The notes: generated from the sequence alone by a model not told the origin. Shown: positions 8,099 to 18,267, numbered from the stretch's first letter. The stretch: DNA of 64,000 nt from Crocinitomicaceae bacterium (GCA_002707155.1 PAME01000022.1:1-64000), one strand, 5' to 3'. Numbers and translations are program-made.

Positions 8099-10336
8099 AT
8101 GGATGCATTAACTCAGAATGTAATTTATATCGCACCAATTTGCGCAATAATTGGTTTAGTAATGATGTTGGTAAAGTCTGCTTGGGTAAAAAAGCAATCG
8201 GCTGGTAATGAAAAAATGCAAGAAATATCTAAGGCTATCCAAGAAGGAGCTTTAGCGTTTCTAAATGCAGAATATAGATTGTTATTGATTTTCGTAGTAA
8301 TTGCATCAGTTGCACTTTTCGGTATATCAATGATAGTATCAACTACAAGTTGGATGATTGTCCCAGCATTTATTTTCGGAGCTATATTTTCTGCGTTAGC
8401 TGGAAATATCGGGATGAGAATAGCAACAGCTTCAAACTCCAGAACAGCAGAGGCGGCGAGAACCAGTCTTCCTGAAGCTCTTAAGGTTTCATTTTCTGGA
8501 GGAACAGTAATGGGTCTTGGTGTTGCAAGTTTAGCTGTAATTGGACTCAGTTTATTTTTCATGATATTCTTAGGTCAGTTTATGAACGGTGGTGCTGACT
8601 TTTACAATAACATGACGATTGTTCTTGAAACGTTAGCTGGTTTTTCTTTAGGTGCAGAATCTATTGCACTTTTTGCTCGTGTTGGTGGAGGTATTTACAC
8701 CAAAGCTGCTGACGTTGGCGCTGATTTAGTAGGTAAAGTAGAAGCTGGAATTCCTGAAGATGATCCAAGAACCCCTGCCACAATTGCAGATAACGTTGGC
8801 GACAATGTTGGTGATGTTGCTGGAATGGGTGCCGATCTTTTTGGTTCTTATGTTGCTACGGTTTTAGCAACTATGGTTTTAGGAAACTATATTATTAGAG
8901 ACATGTCTGCAACTGTTCAATACATCGATGCATTCAATAATATGGGACCTATCCTACTTCCAGTTTTAATTGCAGGAATAGGAATTATAGCTTCCATAAT
9001 AGGAACTTTCTTTGTAAAGATTTCTAGCAATGATGCAAAAGAAGCTCAAGTTCAAAAAGCTCTTGATACTGGAAACTGGGTTTCTATGGGACTTACGTTA
9101 TTAGCATGTTGGTTCTTAATTGACTGGATGTTACCAGAAACTATTCAAATGAACTTCTTTGGAGAAGGAGTCAAAGAGATTCCTTCTATTAACGTATTTT
9201 ACACAGCGGTAATTGGCTTGGCTGTCGGTGGATTGATTTCTTACGTAACCGCATTTTACACTTCATTGGGCAAAAAACCAGTTATGGACATTGTACAAAG
9301 TTCTTCTACTGGAGCAGCTACAAACATTATTACAGGTTTAGCAGTAGGTATGAAATCTACATTCGCATCGGTAATTTTATTTGCCGCAGCAATCTATGGT
9401 TCTTATGCTTTAGCAGGTTTTTACGGAGTTGCTCTTGCCGCCTCAGCGATGATGGCGACTACAGCTATGCAATTAGCAATTGACGCATTTGGACCTATCG
9501 CTGATAATGCTGGTGGAGTTGCTGAAATGAGTGAACTTCCAAAAGAAGTACGTGAAAGAACTGATATTTTGGATTCAGTAGGAAACACTACTGCTGCAGT
9601 TGGAAAAGGATTTGCAATTGCTTCTGCTGCACTTACGGCATTAGCATTATTTGCCGCTTATGTTACCTTCACAGGAATTGACGGAATTAATATTTTCAAA
9701 GCTGATGTATTAGCAATGTTATTTGTTGGTGGAATGATTCCAGTTGTTTTCTCTGCTCTTGCCATGGAATCAGTTGGTAAAGCTGCTATGGAAATGGTAC
9801 AAGAAGTTAGACGTCAGTTTAGAGAAATTCCTGGAATTATGGAAGGAACAGGTACTCCTGAATATGCCAAATGTGTAGACATTTCAACTAAAGCGGCTTT
9901 AAGAGAAATGATTATGCCTGGCTTATTAACTATAATTACTCCTATAGTTGTTGGTTTATTATTTGGTGCTGAACCACTTGGCGGCTATATGGCTGGAGTT
10001 TGTGTTTCAGGTGTTATGTGGGCTATCTTCCAAAACAATGCTGGTGGAGCTTGGGATAACGCTAAAAAATCATTTGAAGCTGGTGTAATGATCGACGGAA
10101 AAATGGCATACAAAGGTTCACCTGCGCATGACGCTGCAGTAACTGGTGATACAGTTGGCGATCCTTTTAAAGATACTTCTGGACCTTCAATGAATATTCT
10201 GATTAAACTTACTTGTTTAGTTGGTTTAGTGATTGCTCCTATCTTGGCTCAAATGTCAGGAAATGCTCATGGTGAAGAAAAGCAGGAAGTAGTAAAAGAA
10301 GTTGTAATAGAAAAAGTAGAAAATGAAGTTGAATAA
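8099..10336 (+). CDS. hppA: Membrane-bound, K+-dependent proton/sodium-translocating pyrophosphatase
   Basis: This 745-residue polytopic enzyme hydrolyses pyrophosphate and pumps H+ or Na+ across the inner membrane. The signature acidic motifs are intact: [20 protein letters not shown] at residues 205-224 and DNVGDNVGD at 231-239, followed by [10 protein letters not shown]. The sequence GNTTAA at 495-500 has Ala at the position where K+-independent enzymes have Lys, which points to the K+-dependent subclass (known for the family). A charged Glu/Lys/Val-rich tail of roughly 25 residues extends the C-terminus. The last 14 bases overlap the start of the YceI-family gene, so the two are cotranscribed. 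Whether the pumped ion is H+ or Na+ is not decided here. Confidence 0.97.
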   Translation: MDALTQNVIYIAPICAIIGLVMMLVKSAWVKKQSAGNEKMQEISKAIQEGALAFLNAEYRLLLIFVVIASVALFGISMIVSTTSWMIVPAFIFGAIFSALAGNIGMRIATASNSRTAEAARTSLPEALKVSFSGGTVMGLGVASLAVIGLSLFFMIFLGQFMNGGADFYNNMTIVLETLAGFSLGAESIALFARVGGGIYTKAADVGADLVGKVEAGIPEDDPRTPATIADNVGDNVGDVAGMGADLFGSYVATVLATMVLGNYIIRDMSATVQYIDAFNNMGPILLPVLIAGIGIIASIIGTFFVKISSNDAKEAQVQKALDTGNWVSMGLTLLACWFLIDWMLPETIQMNFFGEGVKEIPSINVFYTAVIGLAVGGLISYVTAFYTSLGKKPVMDIVQSSSTGAATNIITGLAVGMKSTFASVILFAAAIYGSYALAGFYGVALAASAMMATTAMQLAIDAFGPIADNAGGVAEMSELPKEVRERTDILDSVGNTTAAVGKGFAIASAALTALALFAAYVTFTGIDGINIFKADVLAMLFVGGMIPVVFSALAMESVGKAAMEMVQEVRRQFREIPGIMEGTGTPEYAKCVDISTKAALREMIMPGLLTIITPIVVGLLFGAEPLGGYMAGVCVSGVMWAIFQNNAGGAWDNAKKSFEAGVMIDGKMAYKGSPAHDAAVTGDTVGDPFKDTSGPSMNILIKLTCLVGLVIAPILAQMSGNAHGEEKQEVVKEVVIEKVENEVE

Positions 10337-10979
10337 ATTATTAGTTGCAGCCATTGTAGTCTTTGGACTAATTTCTTGTGGAGATGAAGCACAAAAAAAG
10401 GAAGAAGTTACTGAATCGAGCGAAATCAATGCTGACTCAGCAAATATCAAGGTGTACATTATCGATACAACATTGTCTTCTATTAAATGGACTGGCAGTA
10501 AACCCACAGAAGAACATTTTGGAACGCTAAACCTACTTCCTACCATAGTTGAATTAAATGGTAAGCAAATAGTACATGGAGATATTGCCGTTAATATGCA
10601 GTCAATTACTGTTAGCGACATTGAAGATAAGGAATCAAATGCGAAGTTATTGGGTCACTTAAAAAATGAAGACTTTTTTAATGTTGAGAAATACCCTGAA
10701 GCTCACTTAGTAGTTTTAGAAAGCAGAGTGGACCCAGATCAAAATATAATGATGGTAGACCTTATCATAAAAGGAATTCAAACTTCTGTTGAAATTCCAT
10801 ATAATATTGAATACGAAGAAAAGCAGGTCGTAATAAACGGTTTTTGCAGTTTTGATAGGACGAATTATGATATAAAGTACAAGTCAAAATCATTTTTTAG
10901 TGATTTAGGGGATAAGTTTATTAATGATGAAATCAAGCTTGATTTTAGTATTGTTTTGAAAGAATTTAACGATAATTAA
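10323..10979 (+). CDS. YceI-family lipoprotein
   Basis: A 218-residue protein with a lipoprotein signal (LLVAAIVVFGLISCGD, Cys19) and a YceI domain from about residue 40 to the end. Family features are SSIKWTGSKPTEEHFGTLN near residue 48, the DIEDKESNAKLLGHLKNEDFF stretch and the strand IKGIQTSVEIPY. YceI proteins are periplasmic or membrane-anchored lipocalin-like beta barrels that bind isoprenoid lipids such as polyprenyl chains. The ATG lies inside the end of hppA (14-base overlap in another frame), implying translational coupling. The physiological link to the pyrophosphatase is unknown. Confidence 0.88.
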   Translation: MKLNKLLVAAIVVFGLISCGDEAQKKEEVTESSEINADSANIKVYIIDTTLSSIKWTGSKPTEEHFGTLNLLPTIVELNGKQIVHGDIAVNMQSITVSDIEDKESNAKLLGHLKNEDFFNVEKYPEAHLVVLESRVDPDQNIMMVDLIIKGIQTSVEIPYNIEYEEKQVVINGFCSFDRTNYDIKYKSKSFFSDLGDKFINDEIKLDFSIVLKEFNDN

Positions 10980-11010
10980 TCTGGACTCAAAGAAATTATA
11001 AATTTGAGCC

Positions 11011-11994
11011 ATGCGGAAATATTCTTCATGGCTCTTTTTTTTGTGGTTGATTTTGATTTCCTTCAATGGATTTGGTCAAGATTACGTGGATTTGTTTCGG
11101 GTGCAGTATAGCGGCACACCCTTAAACAATTATAAACCAGACTCAGTTTCATCTTCAGGATCGAACATTGAGGAACTAGGAGTTGACCTCACCCTTCCTA
11201 TTAAGCTTAATGAAAAGTTTGTAATTATTACTGGATACTCATTTGATCAACTTGAAGTTCTCCCTTTTCCCCAATACCAAACAGGAGCTGAATGGCACTA
11301 CAGAATGCATAGCCTCAAAGCAGGCCTGTCTTGGCAGCATAACGATACATGGTCTGGTCAATATCTATTGATTCCAAAAACAACTGGAAGACTTGACATC
11401 ATCAATAATAAAAACAGCCAACTTGCTGCTCTTGCTTTAATCAAACAAAAGAAAAAAGAAAATCTTTTCCTTAGGTACGGAGCGTATTATAATTCAGAAA
11501 TATTCGGCCCATTCTTCGTGCCTCTTTTAGGTATTTGGTATCGCAGTCCGAATAAAAAGTTTGAAATGAACTGGACTTTACCTGTGTGGGCGGACATGAA
11601 CTATACATGGAAGTCATGGTTCACAACAGGTCTTAATTTCCAATCTTTTGTACGTTCATTTTATGCACCAAATTATTATTCTAACTACGGATCAAATTCA
11701 GGGTCGCCTGACCATTACATGGTAAAAGCTTCAAACGAGACTTTCCTGTACACCCAATTCAACATCAAAAGAAGTTTTATTATTCAAACCAAAGTTGGGC
11801 ACTCAATTGGACGTTCATTTAGACATTACAACGACGGGGATAACGTCGATTGGGGATTTAGCGCCTTTCGTTTCGGAGATAATCGCACACAACTTAACCC
11901 CGACTTAAAAGATGGACTAATATTTCAAATACGTTTGATTTATCGGTATTGGATTAAAGAAGAATGTGCAGATGATACCGCCCGATTGTTTTAG
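11011..11994 (+). CDS. DUF6268-type outer-membrane beta-barrel protein
   Basis: A 327-residue protein with signal peptide (WLILISFNGFGQ, cut after Q23 or so) and alternating aromatic beta strands typical of an outer-membrane barrel. It matches my memory of the DUF6268 family: LTLPIKLNEKFVIITGYSF, GAEWHYRMHSLKAGLSW and NKKFEMNWTLPVWADMNY. It ends with an RLIYRYWIKEE strand followed by a short charged tail. It overlaps the convergent deoxynucleoside kinase by four bases. A TAAATTTG element at 10999-11006 lies only four bases before the ATG. The transported or bound ligand is unknown. Confidence 0.7.
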   Translation: MRKYSSWLFFLWLILISFNGFGQDYVDLFRVQYSGTPLNNYKPDSVSSSGSNIEELGVDLTLPIKLNEKFVIITGYSFDQLEVLPFPQYQTGAEWHYRMHSLKAGLSWQHNDTWSGQYLLIPKTTGRLDIINNKNSQLAALALIKQKKKENLFLRYGAYYNSEIFGPFFVPLLGIWYRSPNKKFEMNWTLPVWADMNYTWKSWFTTGLNFQSFVRSFYAPNYYSNYGSNSGSPDHYMVKASNETFLYTQFNIKRSFIIQTKVGHSIGRSFRHYNDGDNVDWGFSAFRFGDNRTQLNPDLKDGLIFQIRLIYRYWIKEECADDTARLF

Positions 11995-12605
11995 AACAAT
12001 CCGTGCAACTCGGCGTCAATCATTGAGATGATTTTACCTAAATCTTCCTTGTCTTCTTTGAAGTTGTTATCGTCAACGTTAACAACCACTACTCTACCTT
12101 TATTATAAGTTGAGATCCAAGCTTCGTAACGCTCGTTCAATCGCTTTAGATAATCCAATCTTATTTGCTCTTCGTACTCTCTGCCACGAGCCTGTATTTG
12201 GCTTACTAATGTTGGTACAGAAGCTCTCAAATAAATCAACAAATCTGGAGGCGCAATGAATGTCTCCATAAGGTTAAAAAGAGAAAAATAATTTTCAAAA
12301 TCGCGTGTGGTCATTAGACCCATTGCGTGCAAGTTTGGAGCAAAAATAAAGGCATCCTCATAGATAGTTCTGTCTTGCATTACATACTTACCCGATTCTT
12401 TAATTTCCTGAATCTGAGCAAAGCGACTGTTCAAATAATAAATCTGCAAGTTGAACGACCAACGCTGCATGTCACTGTAAAAATCATTTAGATATGGGTT
12501 ATCATCAACGTCTTCAAAATGGGCATCCCACTTATAGTGTTTCGACAAAAGTGTAGTTAACGTTGTTTTTCCTGACCCTATATTTCCTGCGACCGCAATA
12601 TGCAT
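11991..12605 (-). CDS. Deoxynucleoside kinase
   Basis: A 204-residue enzyme of the dCK/dGK family that phosphorylates deoxynucleosides for salvage. The Walker A GNIGSGKTTL is at residues 8-17, the ERS-like region is MQDRTIYEDAFIF near residue 79, and the arginine-rich lid RGREYEEQIRLDYL lies near residue 139. A second, clearly related kinase is encoded at 18.8-19.5 kb; Bacteroidota often carry two. Which deoxynucleosides each uses cannot be told from the sequence. It is convergent with, and overlaps by four bases, the outer-membrane protein gene. Confidence 0.93.
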   Translation of the reverse strand: MHIAVAGNIGSGKTTLTTLLSKHYKWDAHFEDVDDNPYLNDFYSDMQRWSFNLQIYYLNSRFAQIQEIKESGKYVMQDRTIYEDAFIFAPNLHAMGLMTTRDFENYFSLFNLMETFIAPPDLLIYLRASVPTLVSQIQARGREYEEQIRLDYLKRLNERYEAWISTYNKGRVVVVNVDDNNFKEDKEDLGKIISMIDAELHGLF

Positions 12606-12673
12606 TTTACTTCTTTTTAAAGCACACTAAATTAAAAAAACTGGCAGCTAGAGCGGGGAAAAGTTCTTAACAA

Positions 12674-13474
12674 TTAGCGCTTGTGCTCGAATAAGTTTAA
12701 CTCTTTGTTATTTAGAATATTAATCTGATTTTTGGTTATAAAAACACCGTTGTTTTTTTCTTCAAATTTGAACAAGGTATCAGACTTCAGTTCCTTAGTA
12801 TCAAAACTGATATAGTACTGGTCTTTGGAATGGAAAATGCGATTTTCTTTAATTTGAAAATAATCGACCCCAAAAATTGGAATGGTTTTGTAATAGGCAC
12901 CAAAATTATCAAACACTAAAATTCCTCTTTTAGGATCGTTCAAGTATACCCAGTTATTGTTTTCCCGCATAAAATTAGGCTGAGGTGCAAACCCTAACAC
13001 CTGCATTAAATTTCCGCTTTTACTAGTAAATTTTCCATTTTGATCTATCCTTGTTAACTCAAATCGCGTTTGATCGAACAACCAAACCCCCAAGCCATGA
13101 CTAGTGCAAGCTAGCGTCACTTGATCAAATCCGATTTCTTCCAGCGAAAGTTCTTTTCCTTTTTCTGCAAGCTGGTTATCTAAGAAAATGATTTGAGAAA
13201 GGTCTTTAAAAAACAAGAGCAACTCTAATCCATTGCTCGCATCAAGATCACTAATATCCCCATATAACTTATTGCTATTCCGAACAATAAATTTACCAGC
13301 GGGGTCCAGCAAACTAATTTCATTTAGCCCTACTAAATACAGTTTACCAAAATTATCGACTCGCAGCAATTCAGCATTAGTAGGAATCGTTGCCTTTGGT
13401 GTTAGTTCTTGTGCTTTTGCCAAAAAGCCAAGACCAACTATTAAAACACTACATATTAACTTCAACCAATTCAT
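12674..13474 (-). CDS. Exported hypothetical protein, propeller-like
   Basis: I do not recognise this gene by name. The ATG at 13474 gives 266 residues and an N-terminal signal peptide (MNWLKLICSVLIVGLGFLAKAQ); an earlier in-frame TTG at 13486 would add four residues. The body repeats short blocks such as NFGKLYLVGLNEISLLDP, GLGVWLFDQTRFELTRID and RGILVFDNFGAYYKTIPIFG, which resemble blades of a beta propeller of the NHL/6-blade kind. The start overlaps the 3' end of the GH3 gene by 26 bases, so it is probably cotranscribed and translationally coupled with it. Location should be periplasmic or outer membrane. Confidence 0.72.
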   Translation of the reverse strand: MNWLKLICSVLIVGLGFLAKAQELTPKATIPTNAELLRVDNFGKLYLVGLNEISLLDPAGKFIVRNSNKLYGDISDLDASNGLELLLFFKDLSQIIFLDNQLAEKGKELSLEEIGFDQVTLACTSHGLGVWLFDQTRFELTRIDQNGKFTSKSGNLMQVLGFAPQPNFMRENNNWVYLNDPKRGILVFDNFGAYYKTIPIFGVDYFQIKENRIFHSKDQYYISFDTKELKSDTLFKFEEKNNGVFITKNQINILNNKELNLFEHKR

Positions 13475-14975
13475 GAATTTCTTCAATTAATTTTCTGTGA
13501 TTACTCAACCTGGGAACCTTATTCTGGCCACCTAATTTACCCTTTGACTTCAACCAATCATAAAACGTTCCACTTTTAACCGAGGTCAATTTAGGTAAAT
13601 GCATATTCATATCCTTATAGCGCTTGGCTTCATAATCTGAATTTAAGGATTTAAGAGCATTGTCTAAAGCTTCTGTAAAATACTCTATATCATTGGGCCT
13701 TTCTTCAAACTCGATAATCCACTCATGACCTCCTCCATTTCCTTCTTTGTTGAAATAAGGGCCAGCTGTATATTCTTTTACCGAAGCACCAGTTTTTTCG
13801 CAGGCAATCTGTAAGCCTTTTTCTGCGTTTTCTGCCATCAATTCTTCTCCAAACGCATTAATAAAGTATTTAGTTCGGCCACTTATTTTAATCCGAAAAG
13901 GATCTATTGAAGTAAAACGAACTGTATCTCCAAGCATATACCTCCATAGCCCTGCATTGGTGCTCATTACAATTGCATACTCTTGATTAAGTTCAACCTC
14001 CTCTAATAACTTAGCTCTAGGGTGGTCGCTTCCCAGTTCACTAAGCGGCAAGAATTCGTAATGAATACCGTAATCCAACATCAACAACAAATCAGCTTCT
14101 TCACCGCTGAATTGATCTTGTAAACCAATAAAACCCTCAGAGGCATTGTAGGTTTCTAAATAACAAATATCATCACTCGGAAATAGTTTTTTAAACTTAT
14201 CTCTATAAGGAGTAAAGCTAACTCCACCGTGAGCATACATTTCAAAATTGGGCCATACCTCCAACATATTTTGTTTTCCAGTAATTTCAAGAATCCTTTG
14301 AAGTAAAGCAAGGTTCCATGATGGAACGCCACTAATATTTGTAACATCCTCTTTAGCCCCTGCTTGAGCCATTTTTTCAATCTTAGTTTCCCATTCTGGC
14401 AAAAGGGTAATATCAATACTAGGAGTCCTCACATATTCTGCCCAGTACGGTAAATTTTTTATGATAATTGTAGACAAATCTCCATAATACGAGTTCTTCT
14501 TATACTCATTAACTTCGCTACTTCCGCCCAAGACCATCCCTTTCCCGACAAATAATTTACTCTCAGGAAAAGCATTGAAGTATATCGAAAGCAAATCTTT
14601 ACCACCTTTATAATGACAGTATTCTAAACTCTCTTTTGAAACGGGAATAAACTTGCTTTTATCTGAGGTGGTGCCAGAGCTTTTTGCAAACCAGTTAATA
14701 TCAGTTGGCCAAATTATATTTTGCTCACCTTGTCTAACGCGCTCGATATATGGCTTTAGCGATTCATAATCGGAAATTGGCACTCGAGTTTGAAAGTCTT
14801 CGCGCGATTTTATGCTGTGAAAATCGTATTTCTTCCCAAACTCTGTATTTTTAGCCGTGTTTATTAGTTTATTAAACCACTCTATTTGAACCTCATGAGG
14901 GTATTTTCGAAACAATTCAATTTGATGCATTCGCTTTTTCAGCACCCAAGAAGCAATAGAATTTACGAGTTCCAT
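13449..14975 (-). CDS. GH3 auxin-responsive promoter family protein (acyl-adenylate-forming)
   Basis: A 508-residue member of the GH3 family, relatives of plant enzymes that adenylate carboxylic acids and join them to amino acids. Visible features are the ATP-binding FAKSSGTTSDKSKFIPVS near residue 92, the YNASEGFIGLQDQ motif near residue 275, the LWRYMLGDTVRFT segment near residue 345 and the C-terminal GRTKYFINAFGEELM hinge. Bacterial GH3 proteins are widespread in Bacteroidota, but their substrate is not known. It is the first gene of a pair with the propeller-like protein and is divergent from the Kelch gene. Activity is inferred from family only. Confidence 0.9.
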   Translation of the reverse strand: MELVNSIASWVLKKRMHQIELFRKYPHEVQIEWFNKLINTAKNTEFGKKYDFHSIKSREDFQTRVPISDYESLKPYIERVRQGEQNIIWPTDINWFAKSSGTTSDKSKFIPVSKESLEYCHYKGGKDLLSIYFNAFPESKLFVGKGMVLGGSSEVNEYKKNSYYGDLSTIIIKNLPYWAEYVRTPSIDITLLPEWETKIEKMAQAGAKEDVTNISGVPSWNLALLQRILEITGKQNMLEVWPNFEMYAHGGVSFTPYRDKFKKLFPSDDICYLETYNASEGFIGLQDQFSGEEADLLLMLDYGIHYEFLPLSELGSDHPRAKLLEEVELNQEYAIVMSTNAGLWRYMLGDTVRFTSIDPFRIKISGRTKYFINAFGEELMAENAEKGLQIACEKTGASVKEYTAGPYFNKEGNGGGHEWIIEFEERPNDIEYFTEALDNALKSLNSDYEAKRYKDMNMHLPKLTSVKSGTFYDWLKSKGKLGGQNKVPRLSNHRKLIEEIHELVEVNM

Positions 14976-15008
14976 AGTTTATTTTCAATATTCCAACAAA
15001 GAAAGGTA

Positions 15009-16394
15009 TTGGTTTTGAACCTTGGAATTATCTTTTGTTTTTTTCTTTTTTCAATTCAAAGCCTTGCCCAAAGCAGCTCAGATACAGATTATAAATGGTC
15101 GGTTGATAAAGTTGCCGAATTACCTGAACCATTTACCAACGGTGCAGTATCGTTAAGTTCTGTAGGGTTTGAAACCTATATTTATGTTTTTGGTGGTGTA
15201 GATAGTAGCTTAAGTTCATCAGGAATTCATAGGAGATGCTATAAAGTTAACATCACTAATCCGGGTGACGTGAAGCGCCTGCAAGACTTACCAGACACCT
15301 TAGGAAGAATTGCTTTATCTGCTAGTAGAATTAAAAACAAAATATACATTGTTGGAGGTTATTATGTTTTTCCTGACGGAAGTGAAAAAAGTTCAAACTT
15401 GGTTCACGAATTTGATATTCTTGGAGACACATTTACCAGTAAAAACATAGTATTGCCTGTTCCAATCGATGACCATGTGCAAGATGTTTGGAGGGATTCA
15501 TTATTGTATATAATAAATGGTTGGTATGACTCAACGAATGTCAGAAGAACCCAGATCTATAACCCAGTTTCAAATAATTGGAGTATTGGTACTCCTTACA
15601 ATAGTACAATGATTCCCACATTTGGAGCCAGTGGCGGAATTAATGGGGATTTCATATACATTCAAGGCGGAGCACGAAGTGACAGAAATGCTTTTCCTTC
15701 GATTAGTGCTTATTACAAAGGTACCATTAACCCTAATTTCCCTTCGCAAATATCTTGGCAAACAAAGACAAGTAATGATTCTGTTACATCTTATCGATCG
15801 GCAATTGTTTTTGATGGAAGTGAAAATCCAGCAATAATTGGCGGATGTCGAAGAAGCTACAATTATAATGCACGGGATTATAGCACTGGAGCGCTTCTTA
15901 AGCCTTTGGAAAGGTCAATTGTATTAGACAACTCCATTACCACCTATGATGACCCCGAGCTTCTATTTCAAGATAAAAACATTAAAATTCCAATGGATAT
16001 AAGGGATTGGGGTATTCAGCGCGATATCTCTTTTGTATTATCAAGCAATTCTTCAAATTATTCAATTACCTATTTAGCAGGTGGAATTTTAGAAAATGGA
16101 AAAGTATCAACTCAAATACTCTCTATAACCCCTAATTTCCCTTCAATTATCAAGAAAGTAGAAACAATAAGCGAAACAACTTTTTTCCCAATTCCAACAA
16201 ACAACATTGTTGAGGTTAGCTATTCTAGTTTTAGTTCTTCTAAAATAAAAATTTTCAATAGTTCGGGCCAGGTGGTTGAAGAGCTTAATCAGACCGAACC
16301 TGAATTTACTTTTGACATGACAAACTTTAAATCTGGTGTATATTTTTATGTTGATCCAGTTAACCAAATCAGCAAAAAACTTATAAAAAAATAG
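15009..16394 (+). CDS. Kelch-like secreted protein with T9SS sorting domain
   Basis: The frame encodes a signal peptide (LVLNLGIIFCFFLFSIQSLAQ), then Kelch-type repeats with YIYVFGGVDSS, KIYIVGGYY, LLYIINGWYD, DFIYIQGGARSD and AIIGGCRRSY, suggesting a beta propeller. The final ~70 residues (FFPIPTNNIVEVSYS... GVYFYVDPVNQISKKLIKK) form a type A T9SS C-terminal sorting domain. I chose the TTG at 15009 because it puts the signal peptide at the N-terminus and avoids running into the divergent GH3 gene; in-frame ATGs at 14895 and 14925 lie inside the GH3 coding sequence. It is probably exported by the gldKLMN machinery in this window. Confidence 0.82.
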   Translation: MVLNLGIIFCFFLFSIQSLAQSSSDTDYKWSVDKVAELPEPFTNGAVSLSSVGFETYIYVFGGVDSSLSSSGIHRRCYKVNITNPGDVKRLQDLPDTLGRIALSASRIKNKIYIVGGYYVFPDGSEKSSNLVHEFDILGDTFTSKNIVLPVPIDDHVQDVWRDSLLYIINGWYDSTNVRRTQIYNPVSNNWSIGTPYNSTMIPTFGASGGINGDFIYIQGGARSDRNAFPSISAYYKGTINPNFPSQISWQTKTSNDSVTSYRSAIVFDGSENPAIIGGCRRSYNYNARDYSTGALLKPLERSIVLDNSITTYDDPELLFQDKNIKIPMDIRDWGIQRDISFVLSSNSSNYSITYLAGGILENGKVSTQILSITPNFPSIIKKVETISETTFFPIPTNNIVEVSYSSFSSSKIKIFNSSGQVVEELNQTEPEFTFDMTNFKSGVYFYVDPVNQISKKLIKK

Positions 16395-16416
16395 CCCCTC
16401 AAATTGAGGAGCTATT
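16384..16416 (-). terminator. Terminator at the Kelch/sppA junction
   Basis: An imperfect inverted repeat, AATAGC...GCTATT with inner CCTC/GAGG arms, spans 16390-16416. Read on the minus strand it is followed by a run of T, so it terminates sppA; the 3' end of the Kelch gene overlaps it and may use the same hairpin. Confidence 0.65.
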
Positions 16417-16441
16417 ATGTCATTTCTGCAAGTAAAACTAT

Positions 16442-18235
16442 TTATCGAATCTGAATATCATAAGGAATTCGAGCTTGAATTCTTTCCGAGTTTGTAAGAC
16501 GATCAACGGTTTGATAATAAGAGTAAAAATCTCCCAATTTCCACCTTAAAAATAGGTTACTGGATTCTCCCGTTATCTCCTTAATCAATTCTTGGAAAGC
16601 ATCTTTCTTTTCAGGAAAGCTTTTTAATCTATAATTTGCTAAGCCTGCTTGTTCGGCAGCATAAGCAATAGCATCATTTAGTCCTCCTAGCTCATCAACC
16701 AATCCCAATTCCAAAGCATCTTCACCAGTCCAAACTCTTCCTTGCCCAATGGCATCAACCTCTTCCTTTGTCATGTTCCTTCCTTCAGATACGTGTCCAA
16801 GAAATGTATCGTAAACTTTTTCAACAGATTGCTGAATCTTGCCATATTGAAATGGGGTAAGTGGCTGAGTTAGCATTCCAATATCTGAATTGGCATTGGT
16901 TTGAACGCCATCAAAGGTTAAACCCAACTTATTATTCAACATATTTTTAGCATTAGGAATCATCCCAAAAACACCTATAGAACCAGTAATCGTATTTGCA
17001 CCAGCAAAAACTCTATCTGCACCAGCACTCACATAATAACCACCAGAAGCAGCTAAACCACCCATGCTAATTACAAATGGTTTTGCGGCTTTAGCCAATT
17101 GAGTTTCTCTCCACATTACATCACTTGCAAGAGCGCTTCCGCCCGGAGAATTTACCCTAAACACAATCGCTTTAATTGAAGAATCTTCTCTTGCAGCTCT
17201 TATTGCTTTTACAATGGTTTTAGAACCCATTGTTTGTTGGTCACTTTTGCCACTTCTTATTTCGCCTGCGCCGTAAATTATAGCAATTTTATCTTTTAGC
17301 TCCCATGGTTTTGGGGCTCCATCTTCAAATTTTTCTGGAGCGCGTGTGTACTTGGATAATGAAACAAAGTTGATATCATCATTGGTTTTAACATCCAGCT
17401 TAGCTCTCAGCGTATCTAAAACCTGATCTCCAAACAACAGTCCGTCAACAAGTTTATATGCAATAGCATTTGAAGGATCAAAAGCTCTTAGACTATCCGC
17501 ATACTCATTAAGAGACGCAACAGTAATTCCTCTTGATTCAGAAATTTTCTCCGTCCAGTTTTCCCAAATCGTTGAAAGCAGTTTATTCAATTGTTCGCGG
17601 TTTGGGTCACTCATTTTATCATACATGAATGGCTCAACAGCACTTTTGAACTTATTATTTTTACCTCTTATAATTTGAACTTCTACTTCTAGCTTTTCTA
17701 ACATTCCTTTAAAGAACATAATTTCAGACATAAGGCCATTAAATTCAACACCACCCTCTGGGTAAACATAAATTTGATCTGCAACGCTTGCTAAATAATA
17801 GGTGCCTTGGCTAATATCTTGACCATATGCAACAATCCATTTTCCTGAAGTTTTAAAGTCTTCCAATCCTTCTCTTACTTCATCAAGGTTGGCCATATTC
17901 ATACTTACACCTTTTAAATCCAAAAAAGCACCTTCAATTTTATCATCAGCTTTAGCCTTTTTTAAATTATCTAATACTTCTTTCAAACTCAATTTTTTGT
18001 TTGACTGCATCGTATTAAAATCAAATGTTTCGAAAGGGTTATCTGATCCTCGATCTACTAGCCCACCACTGAAATCAAGATGAAGCACGGAGTTCTCCTT
18101 TACTTCTAAATTCTTTTCATCTTTATCACCTCCTGACATTGCAGCTACAACACCAATTATTATAATTATTCCTAAAAACAATGTAACTCCAAATCCAATC
18201 ATTGAAGCAAATACTATTTTAAAAAACTGTTTCAT
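16442..18235 (-). CDS. sppA: Signal peptide peptidase SppA, 67K type
   Basis: SppA is an inner-membrane protease that degrades cleaved signal peptides. The 597-residue protein has an N-terminal membrane anchor (residues 10-33), and two tandem peptidase S49 domains. The Ser/Lys dyad is present: Lys197 in KFKSAVEPF and Ser397 in LAASGGYYV, with a 200-residue spacing equal to that of E. coli Lys209/Ser409. FRVNSPGGSALASD and ITGSIGVFGMIPN are further family motifs. It stands as a single gene between the convergent Kelch gene and divergent folK. Confidence 0.96.
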   Translation of the reverse strand: MKQFFKIVFASMIGFGVTLFLGIIIIIGVVAAMSGGDKDEKNLEVKENSVLHLDFSGGLVDRGSDNPFETFDFNTMQSNKKLSLKEVLDNLKKAKADDKIEGAFLDLKGVSMNMANLDEVREGLEDFKTSGKWIVAYGQDISQGTYYLASVADQIYVYPEGGVEFNGLMSEIMFFKGMLEKLEVEVQIIRGKNNKFKSAVEPFMYDKMSDPNREQLNKLLSTIWENWTEKISESRGITVASLNEYADSLRAFDPSNAIAYKLVDGLLFGDQVLDTLRAKLDVKTNDDINFVSLSKYTRAPEKFEDGAPKPWELKDKIAIIYGAGEIRSGKSDQQTMGSKTIVKAIRAAREDSSIKAIVFRVNSPGGSALASDVMWRETQLAKAAKPFVISMGGLAASGGYYVSAGADRVFAGANTITGSIGVFGMIPNAKNMLNNKLGLTFDGVQTNANSDIGMLTQPLTPFQYGKIQQSVEKVYDTFLGHVSEGRNMTKEEVDAIGQGRVWTGEDALELGLVDELGGLNDAIAYAAEQAGLANYRLKSFPEKKDAFQELIKEITGESSNLFLRWKLGDFYSYYQTVDRLTNSERIQARIPYDIQIR

Positions 18236-18259
18236 TCTTTTTTCAATTTAATTTTGAGC

Positions 18260-18267
18260 CAAAGGTA
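18260..18267 (-). promoter_or_regulatory. Putative -7 element for sppA
   Basis: The minus strand reads TACCTTTG, an exact TAnnTTTG match, 24 bases before the sppA ATG. A -33 TTG at the usual distance was not found. Confidence 0.5.

Noticed and set aside
14886..15000. Upstream starts (TTG 14886, ATG 14895, ATG 14925) for the Kelch protein
   Set aside because: They lie inside the divergent GH3 gene and put the signal peptide far from the N-terminus.
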